A stretch of DNA of 64,000 nt from Cellulomonas palmilytica. Lineage in GTDB: Bacteria; Actinomycetota; Actinomycetes; Actinomycetales; Cellulomonadaceae. The position numbers and the translations under genes were made by a program. The notes under the pieces are model-generated. The model had not been told where the DNA came from, ran no database searches, and saw only the letters and a list, made by a program, of their open reading frames with translations. Below, piece by piece: positions 35,174 to 45,701 of this stretch (the first letter of the stretch is position 1; every line of letters starts with the position of its first letter). The stretch covers positions 1,116,001-1,180,000 of the forward strand of contig NZ_CP062221.1 of the NCBI RefSeq assembly GCF_021590045.1, written 5' to 3'.

Positions 35174-36388
35174 GTGGTCGGGCCCGACCCGCGCGTCGCG
35201 GCGGCCCGGCGTGCGGTCGCCGCCGCCGTCGCCGACCTGCCCGACGACGCGCTCGTGCTCGTCGCATGCTCGGGCGGGCCCGACTCGCTCGCGCTCGCGG
35301 CGGCCGCGGCATTCGCCGTGCCGCGCTCGGCGAGGTCGGCAGGGGGTGCGGCCGGCGTCGGGGGGTCGGGAGGGCCGGCGGGCTCGGGTCGCGGTGTGCA
35401 GCGGGCGTCGTCCGACGACGTGCGGCGGCGGGCCGGAGCGGTCGTCGTCGACCACGGTCTGGTACCGGGCTCGGCCGACGTCGCCGTACGCGCCGCGCAG
35501 CAGTGCCGCGCGCTCGGGCTCGACCCCGTGCTCGTCGTGCGCGTGGCCGTCGAGGGACCCGGCGGTCCCGAGGCCGCCGCGCGTGCCGCGCGGTACGCGG
35601 CCCTCGACCGCGCCGCCGACGAGACGGGCGCCGCCGCGGTGCTGCTCGGGCACACGCTCGACGACCAGGCCGAGACCGTGCTGCTCGGCCTCGCGCGCGG
35701 GTCCGGCGCCCGGTCCCTCGCGGGCATGCCCGCCGTGCGCGGACGGCTGCGCCGCCCGTTCCTCGACCTGCGCCGGACGGACACGCTCGGCATCTGCGAG
35801 GTCCTGGGCCTCGACCCGTGGCACGACCCGACCAACGCGGGCCAGCCCGGCGACCCGCTGCGCAGCCGCGTGCGCGCGCACGTGCTGCCCGTGCTCGAGC
35901 GCGAGCTCGGGCCCGGCGTCGCGACGGCCCTCGCGCGCACCGCGTCGCACCTGCGCGAGGACGGGTCGGCGCTCGACGAGCAGGCGGCCGCCCTGCTGCA
36001 CGACGCGCGCGAGCACGCGCGTCGGGACGCTGCTCGTCGGGACCCCGCCGAAGGCGACGACGCCCGGGGCGACGACGATGCGGGCCCCGGGGGCGACGCC
36101 ACGGACGTCGTCGTGCTGGACGTCGCGACGCTCGTCGACGCCGCCCCAGCCGTGCGCCGCCGGGCCCTGCGCGCCGCGCTCGTCGCCGCCGGTGCCCCGG
36201 CCGGCTCGGTGCACCGCGTGCACGTGCTCGAGCTCGACGCGCTGCTCACCGACTGGCACGGCCAGGGGCCCCTCACGCTGCCCGGGCGGGTGGTCGCGGT
36301 CCGCCGCTGTGGCAGGCTTGTGGTCACAGGCGCCACCCGCGTGGCGCGACCCGGGACGAACCGCCCGGGCGAGGCCGAGAGCACCTGA
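35174..36388 (+). CDS. tilS: tRNA(Ile)-lysidine synthetase
   Basis: Adds lysine to C34 of tRNA-Ile with the CAU anticodon, an essential step for AUA decoding. The ATP-pyrophosphatase motif SGGPDSLAL is at ~32-40. [12 protein letters not shown] and [15 protein letters not shown] are intact. A Gly/Ala/Ser insert (residues ~50-85) follows the P-loop, and residues ~285-315 are Asp/Arg-rich; both look like low-complexity expansions. At 404 aa it is a little longer than usual. GTG at 35174 is preferred because the conserved start is close by; upstream codons encode an Arg/Pro-rich stretch from a CGGTGCGCC repeat. hpt follows by 12 nt, the usual pair. Confidence 0.93.
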   Translation: MVGPDPRVAAARRAVAAAVADLPDDALVLVACSGGPDSLALAAAAAFAVPRSARSAGGAAGVGGSGGPAGSGRGVQRASSDDVRRRAGAVVVDHGLVPGSADVAVRAAQQCRALGLDPVLVVRVAVEGPGGPEAAARAARYAALDRAADETGAAAVLLGHTLDDQAETVLLGLARGSGARSLAGMPAVRGRLRRPFLDLRRTDTLGICEVLGLDPWHDPTNAGQPGDPLRSRVRAHVLPVLERELGPGVATALARTASHLREDGSALDEQAAALLHDAREHARRDAARRDPAEGDDARGDDDAGPGGDATDVVVLDVATLVDAAPAVRRRALRAALVAAGAPAGSVHRVHVLELDALLTDWHGQGPLTLPGRVVAVRRCGRLVVTGATRVARPGTNRPGEAEST

Positions 36389-36400
36389 ACAGGAGCAGCT

Positions 36401-36955
36401 GTGGACCCTGCGGACATGGGAGACGACCTGGAGAAGGTCCTGCTCACGCAGGAGCAGCTGCACAGCCGCCTCGACGAGATCGCGGCCCAGGTCGACGCGG
36501 ACTACGCGGACAAGGACCTGCTGCTCGTCGGCGTCCTCAAGGGCGCCGTCATGGTCATGGCCGACCTCGCGCGCCGGCTGCACACGCCGATCGCGATGGA
36601 CTGGATGGCGGTCTCGTCGTACGGCTCGGGCACCAAGTCCTCGGGCGTCGTACGGATCCTCAAGGACCTCGACACCGACCTCACGGGCAAGCACGTGCTG
36701 ATCGTCGAGGACATCATCGACTCCGGCCTGACGCTGTCGTGGCTCGTGTCGAACCTGCGCAGCCGCGGCCCGGCGAGCGTCGAGATCGCGACGATGCTGC
36801 GCAAGCCCGACGCCGCGAAGGTCGAGGTCGACGTGCGCTACGTGGGCTTCGACATCCCGTCGGAGTTCGTCGTCGGGTACGGGCTCGACTACGCCGAGAA
36901 GTACCGCAACCTGCCGTTCGTCGGCACGCTCGCCCCGCACGTCTACAACTCCTGA
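36401..36955 (+). CDS. hpt: Hypoxanthine phosphoribosyltransferase
   Basis: Salvages hypoxanthine and guanine to IMP and GMP using PRPP. The 184-aa protein has the PRPP-binding loop [11 protein letters not shown] at ~101-111, [13 protein letters not shown] near residue 45 and the C-terminal [18 protein letters not shown]. The length is typical. GTG at 36401 has CAGGAG 7 nt upstream, and the gene begins 12 nt after tilS, so they form an operon as in many actinobacteria, directly before ftsH. Confidence 0.96.
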   Translation: MDPADMGDDLEKVLLTQEQLHSRLDEIAAQVDADYADKDLLLVGVLKGAVMVMADLARRLHTPIAMDWMAVSSYGSGTKSSGVVRILKDLDTDLTGKHVLIVEDIIDSGLTLSWLVSNLRSRGPASVEIATMLRKPDAAKVEVDVRYVGFDIPSEFVVGYGLDYAEKYRNLPFVGTLAPHVYNS

Positions 36956-37041
36956 CCGCGGCGCCCCGGCCGGGCGGCCCGGCCTCGTCGCGGCGGCTCG
37001 GGCGGTGACCGGTGGGGTGTGCCCTGCGCGAACACCGGCCG

Positions 37042-37067
37042 GGAACGTCAGGATCACCGTGTACGTT
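37042..37067 (+). promoter_or_regulatory. ECF-type promoter candidate for ftsH
   Basis: GGAAC at 37042-37046 (GGGAAC with the preceding G) is followed after 17 nt by CGTT at 37064-37067, the general ECF sigma pattern. TACGTT at 37062 is also an acceptable vegetative -10. Confidence 0.45.
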
Positions 37068-37120
37068 CGACCGACAAGCCCGCTCGAGCAGGAGGATGTG
37101 GGGCTCGGCCCCGAACGCCT

Positions 37121-39153
<2,033 letters not shown>

Positions 39154-39154
<1 letters not shown>

Positions 39155-39756
39155 TGGTCGACCCGATCACCGCGCCCGAGCAGCCCGTGGGCGAGTACGA
39201 CCAGGACCGCGCCGAGGCCGCCATCCGCGAGCTGCTGCTCGCGGTCGGCGAGGACCCCGACCGTGAGGGCCTGCGTGAGACCCCCGCGCGCGTCGCGCGG
39301 GCGTACCGCGAGATCTTCGCCGGGCTGCGCATGGCTCCCGAGGACGTACTGACCACGACCTTCGACCTCGGCCACGAGGAGATGGTGCTGGTCAAGGACA
39401 TCGAGGTGTACTCCACCTGCGAGCACCACCTCGTGCCGTTCCACGGCGTCGCGCACGTCGGCTACATCCCCGGCGAGGACGGGCGCATCACCGGCCTGTC
39501 GAAGCTCGCGCGCCTCGTCGACGTGTACGCCCGGCGACCGCAGGTGCAGGAGCGCCTCACGTCGCAGGTCGCCGACGCGCTCGTGGAGCAGCTCAAGCCG
39601 CGCGGCGTGATCGTCGTCATCGAGTGCGAGCACCTGTGCATGTCGATGCGCGGCGTGCGCAAGCCCGGCTCGCGGACCGTCACGTCCGCCGTGCGCGGGC
39701 AGATGCGCGACGCCGCCACGCGAGCCGAGGCGATGAGCCTCATCCACGCGCGCTGA
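39154..39756 (+). CDS. folE: GTP cyclohydrolase I
   Basis: Converts GTP to 7,8-dihydroneopterin triphosphate, the entry step of folate synthesis. The 200-aa protein contains the zinc Cys/His motif [12 protein letters not shown] (~87-98), the second zinc Cys and catalytic region in [12 protein letters not shown] (~157-168), and the terminal EAMSLIH. This is the type IA enzyme. Its ATG overlaps the ftsH stop (TGATG), so it is translationally coupled to ftsH. folP and folB-folK, which carry out later steps, lie about 3 kb downstream. Confidence 0.97.
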
Positions 39757-40340
39757 TGCGTGCCCGGCGCGCCCTCGCGCGGCTCTACTGGTCGCTCAGC
39801 CGGTGGCGGCTGTCCACCGAGCGCCTCCCGCGCGACGGTGCGGGCATCCTCATCGGTGCCCCGCACACCTCGAACTGGGACTTCGTGCTCATGCTCGCGA
39901 TCGCGTGGGAGCAGGGGCTCACCTTCCGCTGGCTCGGCAAGCACACGCTGTTCCGCGGGATCGCCGGGCCGGTCATGCGTGGGCTCGGCGGGATCCCCGT
40001 CGACCGGCGCGACCCGGCGGGCCTCGTCGACGAGCTGCTCGCACGTGTGCGCGCCGGCGAGCGGTTCTACCTCGTCGTGACCCCCGAGGGCACCCGTCGG
40101 GGGTCCGGCTGGAAGTCGGGCTTCTACCGCATCGCCCGCGACGCCGACTGGCCGGTGACGCTCGGGTACGTCGACCGCCGCACCCGGACCACCGGTCTGG
40201 GGCCGACCATCCGGCTCACGGGCGACGTGCGTGCCGACATGGACGTCGTCCGCGCGTTCTACGCCGACAAGTCCGGGTTCCGGCCCGGGCGGCGCACCGA
40301 GCCGCGCCTGCGCGCGGAGGACGAGCAGGAGTCGGCGTGA
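39756..40340 (+). CDS. PlsC-like 1-acylglycerol-3-phosphate acyltransferase
   Basis: A 194-aa protein of the lysophosphatidate acyltransferase family, which adds a second acyl chain to lysophospholipids. The catalytic HxxxxD is in PHTSNWDF (~36-43), and the glycerol-binding motif VTPEGTRRG occurs at ~108-116. No long transmembrane helix is present; it is probably membrane-associated. The ATG overlaps the folE stop, so it belongs to the ftsH-folE operon, although the reason for pairing lipid and folate genes is unknown. The substrate could be a different acyl acceptor. Confidence 0.88.
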   Translation: MRARRALARLYWSLSRWRLSTERLPRDGAGILIGAPHTSNWDFVLMLAIAWEQGLTFRWLGKHTLFRGIAGPVMRGLGGIPVDRRDPAGLVDELLARVRAGERFYLVVTPEGTRRGSGWKSGFYRIARDADWPVTLGYVDRRTRTTGLGPTIRLTGDVRADMDVVRAFYADKSGFRPGRRTEPRLRAEDEQESA

Positions 40341-40685
40341 GGCAGACGACGAGGTCCGTGCGATGAGGTTCATGCGATGAGGTTCATGCGCTCCCGAGCC
40401 ATGCTGATGGCGGTCTCGATCGTCGCCGCGGTGGCGTTGGTCGGCACGCTGGCCATCGGCCTGCTCGTCTGACCCGCTGACCCCTGAACTCGCGGGCAAG
40501 GTCGCGATGCCGACCGCCCGAGGCTTCGTCGTGCCCGGACGAGCCGTCCATCCTGGGGCACGTCCGCATGCGCCGGAACCGGTACCGGCGGGTAATCGCT
40601 CGAAGTGATGACGCGAATCGCATCGAAGCGGTTCACATCTGGACAAACTTTGCAGCGCTCTGAGCAGCGCTGATACCTCTTGCGC
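40341..40685. other. Intergenic after the acyltransferase gene
   Basis: Contains the 14-bp duplication CGATGAGGTTCATG (40361 and 40375) and the short ORF at 40377. Beyond 40473 it is comparatively AT-richer and holds no recognised gene; ATACCT near 40673 may be the -10 of the next gene. Confidence 0.5.
40377..40472 (+). CDS. Possible 31-aa membrane peptide
   Basis: A short ORF, beginning MRFMRSRAMLMAVSIVAA, is a basic N-terminus followed by a single hydrophobic helix to the stop (GTLAIGLLV). It begins within the second copy of a 14-bp duplication that carries the start codon; the first copy makes a five-codon ORF ending at the next start. No clear ribosome site is visible. It may be a small membrane protein or chance; no similarity is recognised. 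Confidence 0.35.
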   Translation: MRFMRSRAMLMAVSIVAAVALVGTLAIGLLV

Positions 40686-41216
40686 ATGCTGACTACGGGA
40701 ACCTGGGAGAAGCTGGTCGCCACGCCGCGCCCGCTCACCGACGAGCTCACGACGATCAAGGGCAAGCCGTTCGGCTTCCTGCGCAAGGCGGTCAAGAAGT
40801 GGGAGCACGAGATGGCGAACGCGCCGCTCGTCTTCGCCGCCGTCGTGCAGGCGAACAGCGCGCTGTTCGACCCGAAGGAGTCGACGTGGGCGCCGGCCGT
40901 CCTGCTCTACACGACCGACCCCGCGCGCAGCCGTGACGGTGAGTGGCTGCGCCAGGTCGCGGACCGCTGCGCCGCGCTGCGCGAGCGGCGCACCGGCGAC
41001 CGCCGCGAGGACGGCCTCGGCTTCCTCCTGAACGAGGAGGAGAGCAACTTCGACATCGAGGTCCCGCCGACCCTCACGGGTGGCGTCACGGCGAAGATCT
41101 GCACCACGTTCGTCGATCCCGACAACCTGCCCAACCGCGCGATCCCGCCGCACCGGATCCTCGCCGGGCTCGCCTGGGAGAAGGAGCTCGTCCTGCTCCC
41201 CAAGAGCTACTACTGA
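40686..41216 (+). CDS. Conserved-looking protein of unknown function
   Basis: A 176-aa protein that I do not recognise. It is soluble, with mixed helix and strand, and contains TTGTWEKLVATPRPL, a Lys-rich FGFLRKAVKKWEHEM stretch, and the strand-like APLVFAAVVQANSALFDP. The codon use is like neighbouring genes, and the absence of low complexity speaks for a real gene. ATG at 40686 follows TACCTC by 6 nt; a TTG two codons earlier is open. It is flanked by a strong hairpin at 41362 and converges on the VOC gene. No motif suggests an enzyme. Confidence 0.7.
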   Translation: MLTTGTWEKLVATPRPLTDELTTIKGKPFGFLRKAVKKWEHEMANAPLVFAAVVQANSALFDPKESTWAPAVLLYTTDPARSRDGEWLRQVADRCAALRERRTGDRREDGLGFLLNEEESNFDIEVPPTLTGGVTAKICTTFVDPDNLPNRAIPPHRILAGLAWEKELVLLPKSYY

Positions 41217-41300
41217 CCGATCCGCGCCCGGCGGCGTCCGGGACTCCCGGAGCGGTGAGCCGGTGCTGCGAAGCGGGCGCCGCACAGCGCGGTGACGCTG

Positions 41301-41340
41301 GTGCCGTGCCGTGCCGTGCCGTGCCGTGCCGTGCCGTGTC
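41301..41340. repeat. 5-bp repeat GTGCC x8
   Basis: Eight tandem GTGCC units in the gap between converging genes. Confidence 0.85.
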
Positions 41341-41361
41341 GCGGACGGGACGAGGCGCGCA

Positions 41362-41409
41362 GGTGTGAGGCGGGACCGACGGCCACGGCCGTCCGTCCCG
41401 CCTCACACC
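41362..41409. terminator. 23-bp-stem hairpin between converging genes
   Basis: Arms 41362-41384 (starting GGTGTGAGGCGGGAC) and 41387-41409 pair with one mismatch around a 2-nt loop. It is long enough to act as a terminator for both neighbours. Confidence 0.7.
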
Positions 41410-41555
41410 GGATTGGTCGAGGCCCCGGCCGCCCGTCGTCGGGCCCGGTGCCCGTCGCAGAGGCGTGACCGCCCGCCGTCGCCGTGCGCAGCGTGCGCCG
41501 TGCTCGGCTCGCGTCGTCCTCGCTCGCGTGTCCTCGCTCGCCGCGTCCAGGGCGC

Positions 41556-41918
41556 TCAGGTCTCGGTGGTGCCTTCGTAGAGCCCGATGACGTTGCCGTC
41601 CGGGTCCTGGAAGAACGCCCACCAGCTCGTCTCCGAGATCGGCTGCTTCCCCTGCAGCACCGTCCCGCCGAGCTCGACGGCCTTGGCGAGCGCCTCGTCG
41701 ATCGAGTCGACCTCGACGTAGCTGCGCGGCTGCGTGAAGCTCTCGTCGCGCGGTGCGAGGCCGCCGCCGCTGATCTTGTTGGGCGCCTGCCACATCGGGT
41801 ACCCCTCGTAGCCGGGTACCTCCGCGATCTGCCAGCCGAACAGCTGCGAGTAGAACGTCGCCCCGGCGGCGAGGTCGCTCACCGGGATGTCGATGTGCGT
41901 GATGTCTCCGTGCGGCAT
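41556..41918 (-). CDS. VOC family (glyoxalase/bleomycin-resistance fold) protein
   Basis: A 120-aa vicinal-oxygen-chelate domain protein. It begins with the strand ITHIDIPVSD followed by the helix AGATFYSQLFGW, and ends with FFQDPDGNVIGLYE; these are the family's metal-binding and C-terminal signatures (His, Glu). Members include dioxygenases, glyoxalases and resistance proteins, so the specific role cannot be inferred. ATG at 41918 has GGAGG plus 6 nt. Upstream lies the palindromic repeat cluster B. Confidence 0.88.
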   Translation of the reverse strand: MPHGDITHIDIPVSDLAAGATFYSQLFGWQIAEVPGYEGYPMWQAPNKISGGGLAPRDESFTQPRSYVEVDSIDEALAKAVELGGTVLQGKQPISETSWWAFFQDPDGNVIGLYEGTTET

Positions 41919-42064
41919 GTCGCTCCTCCCTCCGGCCGGGGGAGACCCCCCGAACCGCACCAATACGGACCCTGGTCACGGTAGGCCTCACCGCCGACAC
42001 GCCCCACCCGACGACTCGTCCCTCCCCACCCCACCCCCCGACGCCGCCGGCTCATCGCCCCCGC

Positions 42065-42401
42065 GACCCCGCGGTTCCTCCGGCTCCGGACCCGCTGAGC
42101 CGGACCAACCGCGGCCTCGTCGTCGAGTCGACCCGCGACCCCGCGCTTCCTCCGGCTCCGGACCCGCTGAGCCGGAGCAACCGCGGCCTCGTCGTCGAGT
42201 CGACCCGCGACCCCGCGGCTCCTCCGGCTCCGGACCCGCTGAGCCGGAGGAACCGCGGGGTCGGCGGCTGGGTCGTGACCCCGTCGTCGCTCCGGGTGCG
42301 GACCCGCGGAGCCGGAACGACCGCGGGGTCGTCGGAGGGCGGGGCCGTCATCCCGTCGTTGCTCCGGCTCTGGGCGCGGGGAGCCGGAGGAACCGCGGGA
42401 T
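42065..42401. repeat. Palindromic repeat cluster B, five units at 72-bp period
   Basis: Units start near 42065, 42137, 42209, 42277 and 42350. Each is about 53 bp, with arms such as GACCCCGCGGTTCCTCCGGC and its near-complement ending CCGCGGGGTC. The first three share the spacer CTCGTCGTCGAGTCGACCC. It lies in the 630-bp gap before folP, which otherwise holds no recognised gene. It is the same family as cluster A. Confidence 0.85.
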
Positions 42402-42539
42402 CGGCGGGTCGGGAGGGAGAGGGGCCGTGGCGGGAGGGATGGGTATGGGTGGGGTGGCTGGAGGCGGGGTGGCGGTGGGCGGGGAGGTGTGTCCGCTGTG
42501 AGCGTGAGATGGCGGGGTCGGCGGGTGGGGTCGGGGTCC

Positions 42540-42545
42540 TAGGCT
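42540..42545 (+). promoter_or_regulatory. -10 box of folP
   Basis: TAGGCT, 6 nt, GTG at 42552. Confidence 0.6.
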
Positions 42546-42551
42546 CGGGGC

Positions 42552-43496
42552 GTGACTGTCAGGGGACCCGCCGGACTGCCCGCGGAGCTGCGCCGCGCGG
42601 GCCGCTGCCTGGTCATGGGCGTGGTCAACGTGACGCCGGACTCGTTCTCCGACGGCGGCCGCTGGTTCACGCCCGCCGCCGCGGTCGCGCACGGGCTCAC
42701 GCTGCTCGAGCAGGGCGCGGACCTGCTCGACGTGGGCGGGGAGTCCACCCGCCCGGGGGCGCGCCGCGTGCCCGTCGACGAGGAGCGCGAGCGCGTGCTG
42801 CCGGTGATCCGCGAGCTCGTGCGTCGCGGCGCGGCGGTCAGCGTCGACACGACGCGGGCGCAGGTCGCGCGCGAGGCGGTCGAGGCGGGCGCGCTCGTCG
42901 TGAACGACGTGTCCGGCGGGCTGGCCGACGACGCGATGTACGAGGCGGTCGCCGCGACGGGCGCGGTGTACGTCGCGATGCACTGGCGCGGGCACGCGGA
43001 CGTGATGGACGACCTGGACCGGTACGACGACGTGGTCGCCGACGTCCGGCGCGAGCTCGCGCAGCGGGTCGACGCGCTGCGGGCCGCGGGCGTGCGCGAC
43101 GAGCAGGTGGTGCTGGACCCGGGGCTCGGGTTCGCGAAGTCGGGGGCGAGCAACTGGCCGCTGCTGTCGCGGCTGCCGGAGCTCGTCGCGGACGGGTTCC
43201 CGGTGCTCGTCGGCGCGAGTCGCAAGCGGTTCCTGGGGCACCTGCTGGCCGCGCCGGACGGGACCCCGGCGCCGCCGCTGCGTCGCGACCACGCGACCGC
43301 GGCGATCTCCGCGCTGGCCGCGGCCGCGGGGGCGTGGTGCGTGCGGGTGCACGAGGTCCCGGCGTCCGCTGACGCCGTGCGCGTGGCCGCGGCATGGCAG
43401 GGTGTGGCGAGCGACGAGCAGCACGACGACGAGCACCACGACGACGAGCAGCACGACGACGAGCACCACGACGACGAGCGACAGGAGGACGCGTGA
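42552..43496 (+). CDS. folP: Dihydropteroate synthase with Asp/Glu/His tail
   Basis: Condenses p-aminobenzoate with hydroxymethyldihydropterin pyrophosphate to dihydropteroate; the target of sulfonamides. The 314-aa protein has MGVVNVTPDSFSDGG (~22-36), GGESTRPGA (~61-69), NDVSGG and LVGASRKRF, all in order, so the core is complete. The last ~28 residues form an Asp/Glu/His repeat (DDEHHDDEQH-type) encoded by a 15-bp repeat, absent from typical DHPS. GTG at 42552 lies 6 nt after TAGGCT. The folB-folK gene overlaps its stop by 4 nt (GTGA), so translation is coupled. Confidence 0.95.
   Translation: MTVRGPAGLPAELRRAGRCLVMGVVNVTPDSFSDGGRWFTPAAAVAHGLTLLEQGADLLDVGGESTRPGARRVPVDEERERVLPVIRELVRRGAAVSVDTTRAQVAREAVEAGALVVNDVSGGLADDAMYEAVAATGAVYVAMHWRGHADVMDDLDRYDDVVADVRRELAQRVDALRAAGVRDEQVVLDPGLGFAKSGASNWPLLSRLPELVADGFPVLVGASRKRFLGHLLAAPDGTPAPPLRRDHATAAISALAAAAGAWCVRVHEVPASADAVRVAAAWQGVASDEQHDDEHHDDEQHDDEHHDDERQEDA
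43410..43490 (+). repeat. 15-bp repeat coding Asp/Glu/His at the folP end
   Basis: Copies of GACGAGCACCACGAC and GACGAGCAGCACGAC alternate. Changes of whole units keep the frame into the folB overlap. Confidence 0.75.
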
Positions 43497-45142
43497 GCGA
43501 CGTGACCGACGGTCAGGGTCACCGCCTTGACCAGATCCGCCTCGTCGGGGTGACCGCGACGGGCTACCACGGGGTGTTCGAGCACGAGCGCCGCGAGGGG
43601 CAGACGTTCGTCGTCGACGTCGTCGTCCACCTGGACACGCGGCGGGCCGCGGCGCGGGACGACCTGGAGCACACGCTCGACTACGGCGCGCTCGCGCAGC
43701 AGGTGGTCGCGGTGATCGAGGGGCCGCCTGCGGACCTCATCGAGACGGTCGCGGAGCGCATCGCCGCGACGGTGCTCGCGGACGGGTCGGTCGCGGCGGT
43801 CGACGTCGCGGTGCACAAGCCGCAGGCGCCGATCCCGGTGCCGTTCGGGGACGTGGTCGTCGCGATCCGCCGGGACCGCGGCAAGCTGCCCGCGGCGGAG
43901 CCGCACCGCGGGGAGATCCGCCCGCAGGCGGCACCCGCGCCGTCGTCGGCCTCGGGCCCGACGCCGCAGGCCGCGACGCGCCCGCTCACGCACACCGCGG
44001 CGCTCCCGGTGACCGGCCCGCAAGCGCCTGCCCCGCAAGCGCCCGCCCCGAGCCCCCAGGCCGCTCCGCAAGGACCCGTGACGGGTCCGCCGAGCTCACC
44101 GGTCACCGTGCCGACGGCACCGCTCGCGTCGGCCGCGGTCGAGCCCGCGATCGGTGCGCTCGCGGGTCCGCTCGGCGGTGCCGCGGTCGCGCCGCCGCTG
44201 GTCCCGCTGCCCAAGCCGGGCGACCTCGTCGTGGGCGGTCCGCTCGGCGGTGGTGCGATGCTGCACCCGGCCGACGAGACCCCGATCGTGGCGTCGGGCC
44301 CGCCGACCACCTCGACGCCCGCGGTGACCGCGGCCCCGGGTCCCGCCCAGGCGCCCGTCCCCCCGGCCGACGCGACCCAGATCATGCCGCCGCTCTCGCT
44401 CGCCGAGCTCGACGAGGCCGCCCAGCGCGACGAGGCCGCGTACGGCGACACGTACCGCGAGCCTGTCCCGGTCGGGCGTCCGGACGACGGTCCCGGACGT
44501 GACGTGGCGGTGCGTGACGACGAGGTCGTGCAGGGCGAGGTCCTGACGGACCGGCTGGACGAGACGCCGAGCACGCCGGTCGAGGCGGTCCTGGCGCTGG
44601 GCGCGAACCTCGGCAACGCGCAGGAGACGCTGCGGCAGGCGGTCGGGGACCTCGACCGGACGCCGGGCATCGACGTGGTCGACGTGTCGCCGCTCGCCCG
44701 TACCGCGGCGGTCGGCGGGCCGGCGGACCAGCCGGACTTCCTCAACGCGGTGGTGCTCGTGCGCACGCTGCTCTCGCCGCGCGACCTGCTGCACGCGGTG
44801 CAGGCGGTCGAGCAGACGCACGGGCGCGAGCGGCTCGAGCACTGGGGTCCGCGCACGCTCGACGTGGACGTGATCGTCTATGGCTCGGTGCTCGCGGTGA
44901 CCGACGACCTCGAGCTGCCGCACCCGCGTGCGCACGAGCGGGCGTTCGTGCTGCAGCCGTGGGCGCAGGTCGACCCGGACGCGGTGCTCCCGGGGCTGGG
45001 CGGCGGCCCGGTCGCGGCGCTCGCGGCGACCGCGCCGGACCGTGAGGGCGTGCGCTGGCTCGCGCTCGACTGGCTGACCGCGCCCGTGCCCGCGGCGCAG
45101 TGGGACGTCGACGAGGACGGCCGGCCCGGGCCGGGCACCTGA
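43493..45142 (+). CDS. folK: Fused dihydroneopterin aldolase / HPPK
   Basis: A 549-aa bifunctional folate enzyme, FolB-FolK. Residues ~8-125 are dihydroneopterin aldolase (GVTATGYHGVFEHER and LIETVAERIA, with catalytic Glu and Lys positions present). Residues ~130-355 are a long Pro/Ala/Thr linker, probably disordered. Residues ~362-515 are 6-hydroxymethyl-7,8-dihydropterin pyrophosphokinase (LALGANLGNAQ, WGPRTLDVDVIVYG, LPHPRAHERAFVL). Together they supply the substrate of FolP. In many actinobacteria the two are separate genes, folB and folK. GTG overlaps the folP stop, and the stop overlaps the next ATG by 1 nt. Confidence 0.95.
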   Translation: MSDVTDGQGHRLDQIRLVGVTATGYHGVFEHERREGQTFVVDVVVHLDTRRAAARDDLEHTLDYGALAQQVVAVIEGPPADLIETVAERIAATVLADGSVAAVDVAVHKPQAPIPVPFGDVVVAIRRDRGKLPAAEPHRGEIRPQAAPAPSSASGPTPQAATRPLTHTAALPVTGPQAPAPQAPAPSPQAAPQGPVTGPPSSPVTVPTAPLASAAVEPAIGALAGPLGGAAVAPPLVPLPKPGDLVVGGPLGGGAMLHPADETPIVASGPPTTSTPAVTAAPGPAQAPVPPADATQIMPPLSLAELDEAAQRDEAAYGDTYREPVPVGRPDDGPGRDVAVRDDEVVQGEVLTDRLDETPSTPVEAVLALGANLGNAQETLRQAVGDLDRTPGIDVVDVSPLARTAAVGGPADQPDFLNAVVLVRTLLSPRDLLHAVQAVEQTHGRERLEHWGPRTLDVDVIVYGSVLAVTDDLELPHPRAHERAFVLQPWAQVDPDAVLPGLGGGPVAALAATAPDREGVRWLALDWLTAPVPAAQWDVDEDGRPGPGT

Positions 45143-45621
45143 TGCGCCGCACGCGCTGGCAGACGCTCGTCGTCGTCGCGGCCGCTGTCGCGGCCCTGAC
45201 GTGGCTGGGCTGGCGGCTCGTCGCGGACCGGGGCGGGCTGCCGCCGCAGGTGCCGTGGCTGGTCGCGGCGGTCGAGGTGCTCATCGCGGGCGTGGTGTTC
45301 TCGATGGGCTGGGCGGTGCGGCAGTTCCTGCGCGGCAAGCGGCCGGGGCTCGACCCGATCCGCGCGGCGCGCACCGCGGTGCTCGCGAAGGCGTCCTGCT
45401 ACACGGGTGCGTTGCTGAGCGGCTGGTACGGCGGGCAGACGATCGTGCTGGTCACGGACCTCGCGACGCACGGCAACGGCGGGCGCGCGGTCGCGGCGGG
45501 GGTTGCGACGCTCGGTGCGCTCGTCCTCGCGGCGGTCGGGCTGGTCGTCGAGTGGTTCTGCCGCGTCCCGCCGCCGGAGGACGACGAGAAGGTCGAGGCG
45601 CCCCACCCCTCCGCGAGCTGA
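45142..45621 (+). CDS. DUF3180 membrane protein
   Basis: A 159-aa protein with four predicted membrane helices: ~7-25 (VVVAAAVAALTWLGW), ~38-58, ~80-100 and ~115-138. It is the small membrane protein that follows folK in actinobacteria, including mycobacteria, where the counterpart is Rv3605c. The function is unknown. It is translationally coupled to the folB-folK gene (TGATG) and precedes the PH-domain gene by 80 nt. Confidence 0.88.
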   Translation: MRRTRWQTLVVVAAAVAALTWLGWRLVADRGGLPPQVPWLVAAVEVLIAGVVFSMGWAVRQFLRGKRPGLDPIRAARTAVLAKASCYTGALLSGWYGGQTIVLVTDLATHGNGGRAVAAGVATLGALVLAAVGLVVEWFCRVPPPEDDEKVEAPHPSAS

Positions 45622-45701
45622 CCGGCGGACGCGGCCGGACGCGGGCCCGGACGTCGCCGAGGGTGGGAAGGGCGCGCGCACGACGATGGGAGGATGACGA
45701 C

